Assembly (NCBI RefSeq): GCF_000304315.1
Contig: NC_018485.1
Location: 3,566,501-3,630,500, forward strand
DNA: 64,000 bases
Reading direction: 5' to 3'
Source of the DNA: Methylocystis sp. SC2
GTDB lineage: Bacteria; Pseudomonadota; Alphaproteobacteria; Rhizobiales; Beijerinckiaceae
Shown in pieces: positions 9,235 through 18,445 of the stretch (position 1 is its first letter; the number at the start of each line of letters is the position of its first letter). Position numbers and translations under genes: made by a program. The notes under the pieces are model-generated. The model was not told the DNA's origin and made no database searches. It saw only the letters and a program-made list of their open reading frames with translations.

Positions 9235-10410
9235 TTAAAGAGACTTCTTCATCTGCGCGCAGAAGCGCTGCGCAAGGGCGATCAGCGCGTGGTCCGATCC
9301 GCGCCGGCCGATGAAAGAGAGCGCAACCGGCGCATCGGTCGTCGGAAGGGGAATGCTGATCTGCGGAAGGCCAAAGAAGCTCGCGATGAGAAACAGGCGC
9401 ATCATCTGATAGCGCTTGGCGTCGAGCGTTTCCTCGCTTTCGGTGAGCAGCGGCGCGCGAAACGGCGCCGTCGGCGACACGAGGAAGCCTTGCGAACCGA
9501 GGAGCGCGTCGATTTTCTTGCGCGCGTCGTCGCGGAAGGCTTCGGCGGCTTTCTTTTGGTCAGGCGTGATTTTCGCCGCATAGGCGAAACGCTGCTCGAC
9601 GCCCTTGCCAAAAGTCGGGCTGTTCGCCGAAATCCACGCGCCATGCGAGGCCCAGGCCTCGAAGGCCTGCATGTTTCGGAAATGTCCGAGCGCCGTCTTG
9701 AAGAAGTCGTCGCCGAGCGTCGCCTCGCGCCAGGGGCCGGACGTCTTCAGAGCGTCGACGGGACCCGCCGCCGCCGAAGCGAAATCCATCCCGACTCCCG
9801 AGAAGGCGTCGGTGAGCAGCACGGCTTCTTTGAGCTCGGCGTTCTCCGCGTTTGCCGGCAGTAAAGCCTCGCCGACGGAGGCCATGACGCCGATGTCGCG
9901 GGCGAACCAGCCGATGGCGTCGAAGGACGGCGCAAGCGGAATGATTCCATCCATCGCAACCGCGCCATGCGACGCGCGGAAGCCGAACACCCCGCAAAAG
10001 GCCGCCGGCGCGCGGCAGGAGCCGGCGGTGTCGGTGCCGATGGCGAAATTGACGAGGCCGGCGGCGACGGCGACCGCCGAGCCTGAAGACGAGCCGCCGG
10101 GGTGGCGATTTTGCGCGGCCGGATTGATCGGCGTGCCGTAATGCGGATTGGCGCCGAGCAGGCTATAGGCCATCTCGTCCATTTGCGTCCTGCCGACGAG
10201 CCGCGCGCCCGCGTCGAGCAGGCGGTCGACGACGGGCGCATCGCGCTCGGCGGGGGCGTGGGTCGCCGCCCATTTCGGATGGCCGTTGGTCGAGACGTTT
10301 CCCGCGACGTCAATGTTCTCCTTGACGACGAAGCTCGCGCCGGACAGGCGTCCCGCCGTTTCCGTGCTCCGGTTGAGAACGACGGACAGCGCGCCGAGAT
10401 CGTCCTTCAT
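9235..10410 (-). CDS. Amidase (amidase signature family)
   Basis: A 391-residue amidase of the Ser-cisSer-Lys class, cleaving a C-N bond of an amide whose identity cannot be read from the sequence. Lys30 in VVKENID, the cis-Ser within GGSSSGSA (105-112) and the nucleophile Ser131 in GTDTAGSCRAPA are all present. The ATG at 10410 has GGAAGGATG before it; an upstream in-frame start would add 18 Ala-rich residues. At under 400 residues it is shorter than GatA, and the lack of gatB/gatC nearby argues against the tRNA amidotransferase role. It stands as a single gene. Confidence 0.85.
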   Translation of the reverse strand: MKDDLGALSVVLNRSTETAGRLSGASFVVKENIDVAGNVSTNGHPKWAATHAPAERDAPVVDRLLDAGARLVGRTQMDEMAYSLLGANPHYGTPINPAAQNRHPGGSSSGSAVAVAAGLVNFAIGTDTAGSCRAPAAFCGVFGFRASHGAVAMDGIIPLAPSFDAIGWFARDIGVMASVGEALLPANAENAELKEAVLLTDAFSGVGMDFASAAAGPVDALKTSGPWREATLGDDFFKTALGHFRNMQAFEAWASHGAWISANSPTFGKGVEQRFAYAAKITPDQKKAAEAFRDDARKKIDALLGSQGFLVSPTAPFRAPLLTESEETLDAKRYQMMRLFLIASFFGLPQISIPLPTTDAPVALSFIGRRGSDHALIALAQRFCAQMKKSL

Positions 10411-10597
10411 CGCGGCATCCTTCCTTCCAGCGGCTCTAGCATCGGCGGGCGCGGCGAGCATCAAAACAGCGCCCGCCGCGACTATACTGAAGAATGTGGC
10501 GAGACAAAATGCAGACGCCGCGGGGAGGCTGCTGTTGCGCCATTCGCAGGGTTACGCCAAATTGTCCGCTGCGGCGCGCGACCATTGGAGACGCAAC

Positions 10598-10693
10598 ATG
10601 GATGAGTTCGGCGGGGGCTTTATACGCAACGTCATGATTGGCTTTGCGCTGGCTTTGGCCTTTTCCATCATCTACGTCTGGTACACGCGATAA
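10598..10693 (+). CDS. Predicted 31-residue single-pass membrane peptide
   Basis: ATG at 10598 with GGAG about 8 bases upstream opens a 31-codon frame: a short polar start (MDEFGGGFIRN), then a hydrophobic stretch of about 17 residues (VMIGFALALAFSIIYVW) and a basic end (YTR). This is the layout of bacterial small membrane proteins. It is divergent from the amidase and convergent with the DUF2269 gene. Neither homologs nor function can be claimed from the sequence alone. Confidence 0.35.
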   Translation: MDEFGGGFIRNVMIGFALALAFSIIYVWYTR

Positions 10694-10728
10694 GCGACCG
10701 TCGCGCGCTCGGAGACCGTCGCCCCGCG

Positions 10729-11199
10729 TCAGAATATCTGCGGCTTGGCGATCATCAGCCATATGATCGTCATAACGGCGCCGAACGCCGGAAAGCCGAA
10801 AGCGAACCACCACCAGAAAAATCGATGGTAGACCTGCGGCAGCGGCTGGTTCGCCGCTACCGCGGCTTGCGCGATATCGCGCATGCGCATCTGCATCCAC
10901 ACGACAGGCAGCCAGAAGGCGCCGGTCAAGAGATACAGCGCGATCGAGAGCGCGATCCAGCCTTCGATGAGCGAATAGCCGGCCAGCCAGGCGAGCGCGA
11001 CGCCGGTGATGGGCTGAACCACCACGGCGGAAGCGGTAAAGACGAAGTCCGCGATTACAACGATACGCGCGACCCCGGCGATGACGGGCGCGGAGCGGGA
11101 GAAATGCGCCATCAGCATGAAAAATGCGATTCCGGCGCCGGTGCCAAGCAAAACCGCGGCGCCGATGATGTGAATATATTTTAGGAGGAGATAAATCAT
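10729..11199 (-). CDS. DUF2269 family integral membrane protein
   Basis: A 156-residue protein with four or so hydrophobic segments. It begins MIYLLLKYIHIIGAAVLLGTG and includes VQPITGVALAWLAGYSL, HRFFWWWFAFGFPAF and MTIIWLMIAKP, typical of DUF2269. His-rich membrane faces in the family hint at redox or metal work, but no function is established. Its start overlaps the stop of the upstream gene (ATGA at 11196-11199), so it is translationally coupled to the SDR-DoxX gene, its regular partner. Confidence 0.85.
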   Translation of the reverse strand: MIYLLLKYIHIIGAAVLLGTGAGIAFFMLMAHFSRSAPVIAGVARIVVIADFVFTASAVVVQPITGVALAWLAGYSLIEGWIALSIALYLLTGAFWLPVVWMQMRMRDIAQAAVAANQPLPQVYHRFFWWWFAFGFPAFGAVMTIIWLMIAKPQIF

Positions 11200-12488
11200 C
11201 GGTCGTCGACGATCGCCAGAGAAACGATGTTCAGCACCATCACAGACCAGATCTTCAGCATCGGCCCGAGCGGCTCCATCCAGAGGCGCGGCACGAGTAT
11301 GGTGCCAAGGATCAGGTAAATGAAGGATAGGACAAGCGCGGCGAGGAGCGCAATTTTCGATGTGCGGCGAAAGGCGATGGCTATCCCGATGATGAGATCG
11401 GATGTGGCGCCCGCGATCACGGCCAGCGGCACGATTGGGCCCGACAGTCCGCCCTCGTACAAAAGCCCCAGCCCGATCTCCCATCCCGGCCCGAAGGAAA
11501 CCAAGGCGGTCGAAATCCAGAACAGCGCCGTAACGGCGAAAATGAGCGGCTTGAGCGCGTAAATGCGCGAAAACCATTTTTCGCGCACGTCGGCGGGCTC
11601 GGCCATAAGCGCCGCTTCAAGCGGCTGCGGCTTGAGTCCCGTCGTGTTTGTCCACGGCGTGGGATCGCCGATGGCGCCGCGGACCATTTCCTGTTTTGCG
11701 ATGCTGCGGATCGGCGTGCGCCAGCCCAGCCAAGCGAGGAAATCTCCCAGGCGGTACATGCCGTCGATCAGCCAGTCGGGGAGGTCGACGAGCAGGGCGG
11801 GACGCCATCCGAGCCATTTGCGGTAGATCGCGACGACCTCGTTGAAGGTCATGCGCTGCGGACCGACGATCTCCAGCTCCACACGCGCGGGCGCCGACGG
11901 CGCGAGGAAAAAGAGCGCGGTCGCCACGACGTCGTCGAGCTGAACGATCTGCAGTTCTCCCGCATCCTTGAAGCGTGGCAGCGCCGGCAACGCCGCCAGT
12001 CCGCGAAACAACGCGCTGCCGCCGTAAGCGCGGCGTCCGACGACGACCGAGGGACGAAGAATGACCCAATCGAGCGCCGTCGCTTTCAAGGCGGCGTCGC
12101 CCTCCGCCTTGCTTCTCGAGAATTCGCTCGGCGTCTGCCGATCGACGCCGACGGCGGAGAAGTGAACGACCCGCTTGACGCCAGCCTGTTCGCAGGCGGC
12201 GAACAGGGTCGCCGGACCTCGGCTATGCGCGGCGTCGGTGGAATCGGCGGCGCTTTCGCCAAGCACGCCGGCGCAATTGACGACGGCGTCGACGCCCTCG
12301 AGAAGGGGCGCCCATTTCTGCGCCTCCGCCATTCTGAGGTCGAGCGATGTCCATTGCGCCTGTGGAAACTGCCGTCTCACATTCGCGCGTCCGCGCGAAA
12401 CCGCGATCACGGCGTGCCCGGCCGAGAGGAGCTTGGCAAGGATGCTCGATCCGATAAGGCCCGTCGCGCCCAGGAGAAGAATTTTCAT
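11196..12488 (-). CDS. NAD(P)-binding SDR/epimerase domain fused to DoxX-like membrane domain
   Basis: A 430-residue fusion. Residues 1-240 form an atypical SDR Rossmann domain with GATGLIGS near the N-terminus, VVNCAGVLG and SAVGVDR. The C-terminal part, from about residue 310, has four hydrophobic helices (LIFAVTALFWISTALVSF onward) like the DoxX family. Such fusions are commonly paired with DUF2269, as here, with a 4-base overlap. Reaction and substrate are unknown; a membrane-tethered reductase is an inference. Confidence 0.85.
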   Translation of the reverse strand: MKILLLGATGLIGSSILAKLLSAGHAVIAVSRGRANVRRQFPQAQWTSLDLRMAEAQKWAPLLEGVDAVVNCAGVLGESAADSTDAAHSRGPATLFAACEQAGVKRVVHFSAVGVDRQTPSEFSRSKAEGDAALKATALDWVILRPSVVVGRRAYGGSALFRGLAALPALPRFKDAGELQIVQLDDVVATALFFLAPSAPARVELEIVGPQRMTFNEVVAIYRKWLGWRPALLVDLPDWLIDGMYRLGDFLAWLGWRTPIRSIAKQEMVRGAIGDPTPWTNTTGLKPQPLEAALMAEPADVREKWFSRIYALKPLIFAVTALFWISTALVSFGPGWEIGLGLLYEGGLSGPIVPLAVIAGATSDLIIGIAIAFRRTSKIALLAALVLSFIYLILGTILVPRLWMEPLGPMLKIWSVMVLNIVSLAIVDDR

Positions 12489-12500
12489 AGCAGGCCTCGA

Positions 12501-13091
12501 CTATTGCGCGGACGATCTTGCGGCGAGCGGAACGAAGCGACCGTGATTTGAGCGCAAGCCGCGCAAGAGTTCCTCCATATACGGCAAAACCGCAAACAGC
12601 AGCGCTGCGACAATGGCGCCTATGATATAGGCCAAGGGCAGCGGATTGGCTTTAAACGCGATATCAAAGCGCGGCGCTTCATCTCCGAGCCCAAAAAGCG
12701 CCAGGAACTGCGGCCAGTGCCTGGCCGAGATCATCAGCACGGCCGTCAGCGGCATCAGTTCGAGGTAGCTGTGAACGTGCTGCTCGATGGGGGTGATTTT
12801 CCGTAACCTGACAGCATAGCTCAAATCCCAAAGCGTGGTGGCCTCGTGAACGAAAAACATCACGATCATAAAGGCGATCACAAGCGCATTGACCTCAAGC
12901 AAGAGGACCGCGAGGAATGGCCCCGCGACTTCTGCAAAGAGCAGCAGATGAATAATCGATTCCTTTGCGCCAGCGGTTGTTTCGATGTTGGTGGCGCGGT
13001 GACACAGCCAATCGGCGAAACCCGCCATCAGCCAGACAGGAACGACAAAATACATCAGCAGGAGTAATGTCGGATCCTGTTCCATGCTCAT
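12501..13091 (-). CDS. Hypothetical multi-pass membrane protein
   Basis: A 196-residue protein with about five hydrophobic segments, for example LLLLMYFVVPVWLMAGFADW, IIHLLLFAEVAGPFLAVLLL and LAYIIGAIVAALLFAVLPYM. Histidines and acidic residues sit in or beside the helices (DWLCHRATN, FFVHEATTLWD, HVHSYLE), which suggests metal or haem contact but is not diagnostic. I do not recognise a named family. It follows the FAD/Rieske oxidase by 6 bases, so the two are likely one operon with the SDR-DoxX pair 12 bases on. Confidence 0.75.
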   Translation of the reverse strand: MSMEQDPTLLLLMYFVVPVWLMAGFADWLCHRATNIETTAGAKESIIHLLLFAEVAGPFLAVLLLEVNALVIAFMIVMFFVHEATTLWDLSYAVRLRKITPIEQHVHSYLELMPLTAVLMISARHWPQFLALFGLGDEAPRFDIAFKANPLPLAYIIGAIVAALLFAVLPYMEELLRGLRSNHGRFVPLAARSSAQ

Positions 13092-13097
13092 CCGCTC

Positions 13098-14621
13098 TCA
13101 AGGCTTGTATTCATGGAGCGGCGCGAAAGCGGGGCCATTGAGCGCTTCGCCGTCGGGTGCAAATTGCGATCCATGACAGGGGCAGTCCCAGCATCGCTCG
13201 AAGGCGTTCCAATGCACGAGACAGCCTAGGTGAGAGCAGACAGCTGAACGCAGGAAGAGTTTCCCGTCTTCATTGCGGAAGGCGGCGACCTTGCTCAAGC
13301 CGCTGCGAACGATCGCGCCTTCGCCGGGCTTCAACTGATCCCATGAATCGATCTCGCCGGGCGTGACATATTCGGCGAAGTTCTTGGGCGCGGCGAGATT
13401 CTCGCTCAAATATTCGCCGATCGCGCTGATGGGTTTCCGAGCCGGCTCATAGGTCTCGGCCCAGCGATTTGCGCCCGTCAGGATCAGGTCCTTGATGATC
13501 AATCCGGCGAGCGCGCCATGGGTCATCCCTTGCCCTGAGTCGCCCGTCGCGACGAAAATACGGTCGCTTCCCGGATCGCGGCCAATGAAAGCGACGCCGT
13601 CGACAGGTTCGAGCACCTGGCCGGACCAGCGGCGCAACTCCTTGCCCAGCGGCGGCAACAGTCGACGCATCCAATCTTCAAGCGCCGCAAAGCGGCGATC
13701 TGCGTCATTCGCCTCGCCCGAGCGATGATCCTCGCCCCCCACGATCAAGATGTCGAGGCCGTCGTCGCCGGGCTGCAGTCGCACATAATGATAAGGATCG
13801 AGCGTGTCCCAATAGAGAGCGTCGGGAAGCGCGCCCGAAGGCGATTCGAACGCCATGGCGTAAGTGCGGTAAGGCGCCTGCTTCGTGTGAATGGCGAAGC
13901 GATCGCTGATCGGCGCGTTCGTGGCGACGACGGCGTAATCGGCGCGCACAGCCCGGCCGTCAGAGGTCGCCACACGAACCCCGCCGTCGTCTTCCACGAC
14001 GTCAACCACCGTCGTGTTCGCGTAAAAATGGCCGCCGGCCTTGGCGATCGCCCGCGCAAGACCCTGCAAATATTTGAGCGGATGCACGCGCGCCTGGTCG
14101 GAATAGCGGAGCGCCAGCGTGCATTCATGACCGACAAAAGGCGCGCCCATCTGCTTGATGACAGGCAGCCCCGCCTTTTTTGTCGCGATGAATTCGCGCT
14201 CCAGAAATGCCGCGTCTTCTTCCCTCGCCGCAAAGAGATAGCCGTCGACCCGCCGAAAGTCGCAGTCGAAGTTGAGCGTCTGTTGCAGGCTCTCGATGCG
14301 ATCAATGGCGGCCTGCTGGCTTTCGCGCCAGGCGCTTGCGATTTCTTCGCCGCGCAGTCGGATAAGTTCGTCGAATCCGTCGTCGCTTGCCGAAGCGAGA
14401 TGCGCAGTGGTGCGCGCCGTCATTCCCTTGCCGATCGGCCCGCGATCGAGAACAATAACCTTTCTGCCGGCGGCCGCGAGTTCATATGCGACTGACATGC
14501 CCGCGATGCCGGAGCCGATAACGACAACGTCGGCGCGTTCGTCATTGAGGAGAGGGCCGGCCCCCTCGATGACCGGCTGATCCGTCCAATAGGACCGACT
14601 TCTTTCGGAAGCGACATTCAT
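13098..14621 (-). CDS. FAD-dependent oxidoreductase (DadA-like) fused to a Rieske domain
   Basis: A 507-residue fusion. An N-terminal FAD-binding motif GSGIAGMS (36-43) begins a DadA/DAO-type flavoprotein, with a second FAD contact near ATGDSGQGMTHG. The C-terminus is a complete Rieske [2Fe-2S] site: ligands Cys462, His464, Cys480 and His483, with the disulphide pair Cys467 and Cys482, indicating a high-potential-type cluster. Electrons could thus pass from a flavin-oxidised amine or hydroxy acid to the cluster inside one chain. The ATG at 14621 is chosen over a TTG at 14642. It heads a minus-strand operon with membrane proteins. Confidence 0.88.
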   Translation of the reverse strand: MNVASERSRSYWTDQPVIEGAGPLLNDERADVVVIGSGIAGMSVAYELAAAGRKVIVLDRGPIGKGMTARTTAHLASASDDGFDELIRLRGEEIASAWRESQQAAIDRIESLQQTLNFDCDFRRVDGYLFAAREEDAAFLEREFIATKKAGLPVIKQMGAPFVGHECTLALRYSDQARVHPLKYLQGLARAIAKAGGHFYANTTVVDVVEDDGGVRVATSDGRAVRADYAVVATNAPISDRFAIHTKQAPYRTYAMAFESPSGALPDALYWDTLDPYHYVRLQPGDDGLDILIVGGEDHRSGEANDADRRFAALEDWMRRLLPPLGKELRRWSGQVLEPVDGVAFIGRDPGSDRIFVATGDSGQGMTHGALAGLIIKDLILTGANRWAETYEPARKPISAIGEYLSENLAAPKNFAEYVTPGEIDSWDQLKPGEGAIVRSGLSKVAAFRNEDGKLFLRSAVCSHLGCLVHWNAFERCWDCPCHGSQFAPDGEALNGPAFAPLHEYKP

Positions 14622-14756
14622 CGGATATTCGACGCTCTGCAATGTGTGTGAACGGCGGCTGCAGACTAAAACGAACGCGCGGGCTCAGTGTTCCCTCACG
14701 CCCTGGTCGCTTGGGAGGACATGCGGCTTAACAGCCAGGAAGACGCAGCCTTCCCT

Positions 14757-14861
14757 CTAGCGCACCATCCGATAAATCACGCCGAATAAGGTGGCGTTGA
14801 CTGTCGCCAACATGAATACGATCAGCAACGTCTCAGCTACTCGACTATGCCGGGACGACAT
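14757..14861 (-). CDS. Predicted 34-residue single-pass membrane peptide
   Basis: ATG at 14861, with GAGG 5 bases upstream, opens a 34-codon frame: basic start (MSSRHSRVAET), hydrophobic core (LLIVFMLATVNATLFGVIY) and a basic end (RMVR). The charge pattern and Shine-Dalgarno spacing suggest a real small membrane protein. It sits in a 480-base gap between the divergent FAD/Rieske and ThDP genes; the rest of that gap holds only their presumptive promoters. Function unknown. Confidence 0.4.
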   Translation of the reverse strand: MSSRHSRVAETLLIVFMLATVNATLFGVIYRMVR

Positions 14862-15104
14862 GGACGCCTCACGCACGGATTGCAAAGCGGCAAATTAGTT
14901 AGAGCGGCTGCGTGAAGCGACAATGCGAAATGCGCTTCCTATTTCGAATGGCGCCGTCCACAGCCCCAAGCTCAGCGAATGTTCCCGTTCAGGTGCAATG
15001 GGCGCACGACGCCGATGCGCTGTCGGAACATGCGGACCGGCGGCCGGTTATCCCGATAGCGGGCGTCGGAGCGTCCTTCAGCTTCACAATCGAGCGAGAC
15101 GGCC

Positions 15105-16892
15105 ATGAGCGGCACTGTTGGCGATTTCTTTGTCCGCCGGCTGCACGAATGGGGCGTGCGGCGCATTTTCGGCTATCCCGGCGATGGCATCAACGGCGTG
15201 CTGGGGGCGTTGCAGCGCGCCAAAGGCAAGATCGAGTTCATTCAGGTGCGGCACGAGGAGATGGCCGCTTTCATGGCCAGCGCGCACGCTAAATTCACTG
15301 GAGAATTGGGCGTGTGCCTTTCAACCGGCGGACCCGGCGCCGCTCATCTCATCACCGGACTCTATGACGCCAAATGCGATCACATGCCGGTTCTCGCGAT
15401 CTCCGGCCAAGCGCCGCGTACGGCGCGCGGCTCGCACTATCAGCAAGAGCTCAACCTTGATCGGATGTTTTCCGACGTCGCCGCCTTCGTGCAGGAAGCG
15501 GAGACGCCTTCGCAAGTCAGGATGCTGACCGACCGCGCCATTCGTATCGCCAAGGCCGAACATGCGGTTTCCGTCATCATTTTCCCCGCCGACCTGCAAG
15601 ACCTCGAATATGAGGAGCCGCCGCGCGAGCATGGATCCGTGCGAACGGGCGTCGGCTATTCGCGTCCGGTGATTGTTCCGCGGCACAAGGATCTGCTGCG
15701 CGCCGCCGAGGTCTTGAACGCGGGCCGCAAGGTCGCTGTGCTCATCGGCGCGGGAGCGCTTGGCGCATCGAAGCAGGTCGTCGAAGTCGCCGAGAAGCTG
15801 AAGGCGGGCGTGGCGAAGGCGCTGCTCGGGAAAGCCGCCTTGCCGGACGCTTTGCCTTGGGTCACCGGCTCCATCGGACTGCTTGGCACCAAGCCAAGCT
15901 ATGATCTGATGATGGAGTGCGACACCTTGCTGATGATCGGCTCCGGCTTTCCATATTCGGAGTTTCTTCCGCGCGAGGGCCAGGCGCGGGGCGTACAGAT
16001 CGACATCGATCCATCCATGCTCAGCATTCGCTTCCCGATGGAGGTCAATCTCCATGGCGACGCCGCCGCGACGCTCGAAGCGCTCCTGCCGCTCATCGAA
16101 GAAAAGAGCCATTTCGGCTGGCGCGACCGCATCGAGAAAGACGTGCGGGACTGGTGGGAGCTGATGGAGCAGCGGGCGATGGCGCCGGCGCGCCCCATCA
16201 ATCCGCAGCTCGTCGCGTGGGATTTGTCGCCGCGGCTTCCGGACGGCGCCATCATCACGTCAGACTCCGGCTCTTGCGCCAATTGGTATGCGCGCGATCT
16301 CAAGATCAGGCCGGGCATGATGTGCTCGCTTTCGGGCGGGCTCGCGTCCATGGGCGCGGCCGTGCCTTACGCGATCGCCGCCAAACTTGCGCATCCCGAA
16401 CGGCCCGTCATCTCCCTCGTGGGAGACGGGGCGATGCAGATGAACAATATGGCCGAGTTGATCACGGTCGCGAAATACTGGCGCGAATGGAGCAACCCGA
16501 GCTGGATCTGCTGCGTGTTTAACAACGAGGATCTCAATCAGGTCACGTGGGAGCAGCGCGTCATGGAGGGCAACCCGAAGTTCGAGGCGACCCAGAATAT
16601 TCCTGACGTTCCCTACCACCGCTTCGCGGAATTGATCGGGTTGAAGGGCATTTTCGTCGACGATCCAGACCGGCTTGCCGCGGCGTGGGAGGAAGCGTTG
16701 TCCTGCGACCGTCCCGTCGTGCTGGAGGTCAAAACGGATCCCGAAGTGCCGCCGCTGCCGGCGCATATCTCGTTCGAACAGGCGCGAAATTTTGCAACGA
16801 CTCTTTTCAAGGGAGATCCCGAGCAGAGCCGTTTGATACAGGGAACGGCGAGGCAGGTTCTCGCCTCTGTTCTCCCTGGCGGGGAAGAATGA
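15105..16892 (+). CDS. Thiamine-diphosphate-dependent enzyme (pyruvate oxidase/acetolactate synthase family)
   Basis: A 595-residue ThDP enzyme. The pyrimidine domain has the activating Glu in RHEEMAAFMASAHAK; the ThDP motif runs from GDGAMQMNN to CCVFNNEDLN, and the family-typical GYPGDGINGVLGAL is at the N-terminus. Its whole sequence follows the poxB-like group that decarboxylates pyruvate or other 2-oxo acids and passes electrons to quinone or oxygen. No C-terminal lipid-binding helix is clear. It is first in an operon whose next gene overlaps its stop. The exact 2-oxo-acid substrate is uncertain. Confidence 0.9.
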   Translation: MSGTVGDFFVRRLHEWGVRRIFGYPGDGINGVLGALQRAKGKIEFIQVRHEEMAAFMASAHAKFTGELGVCLSTGGPGAAHLITGLYDAKCDHMPVLAISGQAPRTARGSHYQQELNLDRMFSDVAAFVQEAETPSQVRMLTDRAIRIAKAEHAVSVIIFPADLQDLEYEEPPREHGSVRTGVGYSRPVIVPRHKDLLRAAEVLNAGRKVAVLIGAGALGASKQVVEVAEKLKAGVAKALLGKAALPDALPWVTGSIGLLGTKPSYDLMMECDTLLMIGSGFPYSEFLPREGQARGVQIDIDPSMLSIRFPMEVNLHGDAAATLEALLPLIEEKSHFGWRDRIEKDVRDWWELMEQRAMAPARPINPQLVAWDLSPRLPDGAIITSDSGSCANWYARDLKIRPGMMCSLSGGLASMGAAVPYAIAAKLAHPERPVISLVGDGAMQMNNMAELITVAKYWREWSNPSWICCVFNNEDLNQVTWEQRVMEGNPKFEATQNIPDVPYHRFAELIGLKGIFVDDPDRLAAAWEEALSCDRPVVLEVKTDPEVPPLPAHISFEQARNFATTLFKGDPEQSRLIQGTARQVLASVLPGGEE

Positions 16893-17824
16893 GTCAGCGG
16901 CTGCGCATCGCGGTGCCGAAGCTGGCGGGCGCATTCGTCTTGGGAGTGGTTTGCGCGCAAGGGGCGCGTCTCGTCGGCGTCCTTCCACGGAAGGCCGCCG
17001 GGCTGTCGCGCGCGCATGAATTGCCGAGCCGCGCACGCGCGCTGGAGGGCTCGGCCGCGCTGCTCGCCGCCTCGGTCCTCGCTGACAGCGCCGTCGAACA
17101 TTATCGAGGGTCTTTTGAGAATCCGGGAATGTTCGCGCCTCTGATCAGCTCGGCGTTGACGCTGCTTGCCGGGGGCGAAGGCGCCGCGTTCGGCGCGGCG
17201 CGGGCGCGCGCCTTTCGAAAGAGCTCCTTCGCCATGGCCGTTGCGGTGGGCGCGATCGGCGCCTCTTTTCACGTCTATGACGTCTTTCGCCGACCGGGTG
17301 GGGTGAGCTGGTTGAATCTCTTCTATGGCGCGCCGCTCGGGGCGCCGGCGGCGCTCTCCGTCGCGGGCGTCCTCGGCCTTTGCGCGGAGCGCCTCGGCGC
17401 TGGCGCAACGCGGCTCTTTGGCCTGCCCGCGGGTCGGGCGCTGGCGGCGCTCAGCAGCTTCGCGCTTGCCGGAACGGTGGCGGAGGCGGCGCTCCTGCAT
17501 TTCAGGGGCGCCTTCCATAATCCCTTCATGTGGGTTCCGGTGACGCTGCCGCCGGTGGCGTCAGGGCTGATGGCCAAGGCTGCCCTTCAACGACCGACCA
17601 AATCGCGCCATCCGCTGGCGCGCGCCTGGCTGTGGGTCACCGCGATCGCCGGCTTTCTTGGCGTCGGGTTTCACGCCTATGGCGTTTCGCGCGCGATGGG
17701 CGGCTGGCGCAACTGGAGCCAGAACGTCATCGACGGACCGCCCTTGCCGGCCCCGCCCGCCTTTTCCGCGCTCGCGCTTTCGGCGCTCACCTCGTTATCG
17801 CTTTTGGAAGAGAGCGGCGCCTGA
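16889..17824 (+). CDS. Hypothetical multi-pass membrane protein
   Basis: A 311-residue protein rich in Ala, Gly and Leu with about six to eight hydrophobic stretches. It appears to be built of two similar halves: EHYRGSFENPGMFAPLI in the first half and LHFRGAFHNPFMWVPVT in the second, each followed by a helix and then SFHVYDVFRR or GFHAYGVSRA. This internal duplication with conserved His, Arg and Asn residues suggests a membrane redox or quinone-related role, but I know no family name. Its ATG overlaps the ThDP gene stop (ATGA), so translation is coupled. Confidence 0.8.
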   Translation: MSQRLRIAVPKLAGAFVLGVVCAQGARLVGVLPRKAAGLSRAHELPSRARALEGSAALLAASVLADSAVEHYRGSFENPGMFAPLISSALTLLAGGEGAAFGAARARAFRKSSFAMAVAVGAIGASFHVYDVFRRPGGVSWLNLFYGAPLGAPAALSVAGVLGLCAERLGAGATRLFGLPAGRALAALSSFALAGTVAEAALLHFRGAFHNPFMWVPVTLPPVASGLMAKAALQRPTKSRHPLARAWLWVTAIAGFLGVGFHAYGVSRAMGGWRNWSQNVIDGPPLPAPPAFSALALSALTSLSLLEESGA

Positions 17825-17848
17825 GGCAAGCGCCGCAGAGGCCGAAAC

Positions 17849-18445
17849 ATGGATACGCCCTATCGAGGCTACGACGTCCTCGCCAAATGGAACACCGTGT
17901 CGTTCGACGATCGAACGCGCGAGGCGCTGACCCGGCGACTGCAAGGCGGTCTTGAGCGGCGCTTTCTCTCAAAAGAGGAGTTCGAGCTCCTCGCCGCGAT
18001 CGTCGAGCGGCTGGCGCCCGTCTTTTGCGAGAGTGCGCGCCGGGCGATCGCGCAGTGGATCGACGATCGACTGTTCCACAATGTCGGCGAAGGTTTTCGA
18101 TATGCGGGCGAGCCGCCGATGCGCGAGACTTGGCGCAAAGGCCTCGCGGCGATTGACGGGGAGGCGCGCCGCTTGTTCGCGGTGAGCTTCACGCTGCTCG
18201 ACGGCTCACGAAAGGATGCGACGTTGCGCGCCATTCAGAAGGGCGTCGTCGACGACGCCCTTTGGCGGGGTCTACGCCCCTCTCTGTTCTTCTCCCATAC
18301 GCTGTTGAAAACCATCGCAGGCCTTGCTTATGCGCATCCGTCTGCGTGGAGCGACATCGGCTTTGGCGGTCCAGCCAGTCCGCGCGGCTATGTGCGTCTT
18401 GGCTTCAACCAGCGCGATCCATGGGAAGCGAAGGAATCTCGATGA
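17849..18445 (+). CDS. Gluconate 2-dehydrogenase subunit 3 family protein
   Basis: A 198-residue protein of the small-subunit family that accompanies GMC-type membrane dehydrogenases. It has LSKEEFELLAAIVERLAPV near the N-terminus and ends in FNQRDPWEAKESR, and the next gene is the expected GMC flavoprotein, starting in the last codons here (18442). Unlike the secreted classical subunit it shows no twin-arginine signal peptide. No cytochrome c subunit follows, so the electron acceptor is not clear. Confidence 0.85.
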   Translation: MDTPYRGYDVLAKWNTVSFDDRTREALTRRLQGGLERRFLSKEEFELLAAIVERLAPVFCESARRAIAQWIDDRLFHNVGEGFRYAGEPPMRETWRKGLAAIDGEARRLFAVSFTLLDGSRKDATLRAIQKGVVDDALWRGLRPSLFFSHTLLKTIAGLAYAHPSAWSDIGFGGPASPRGYVRLGFNQRDPWEAKESR

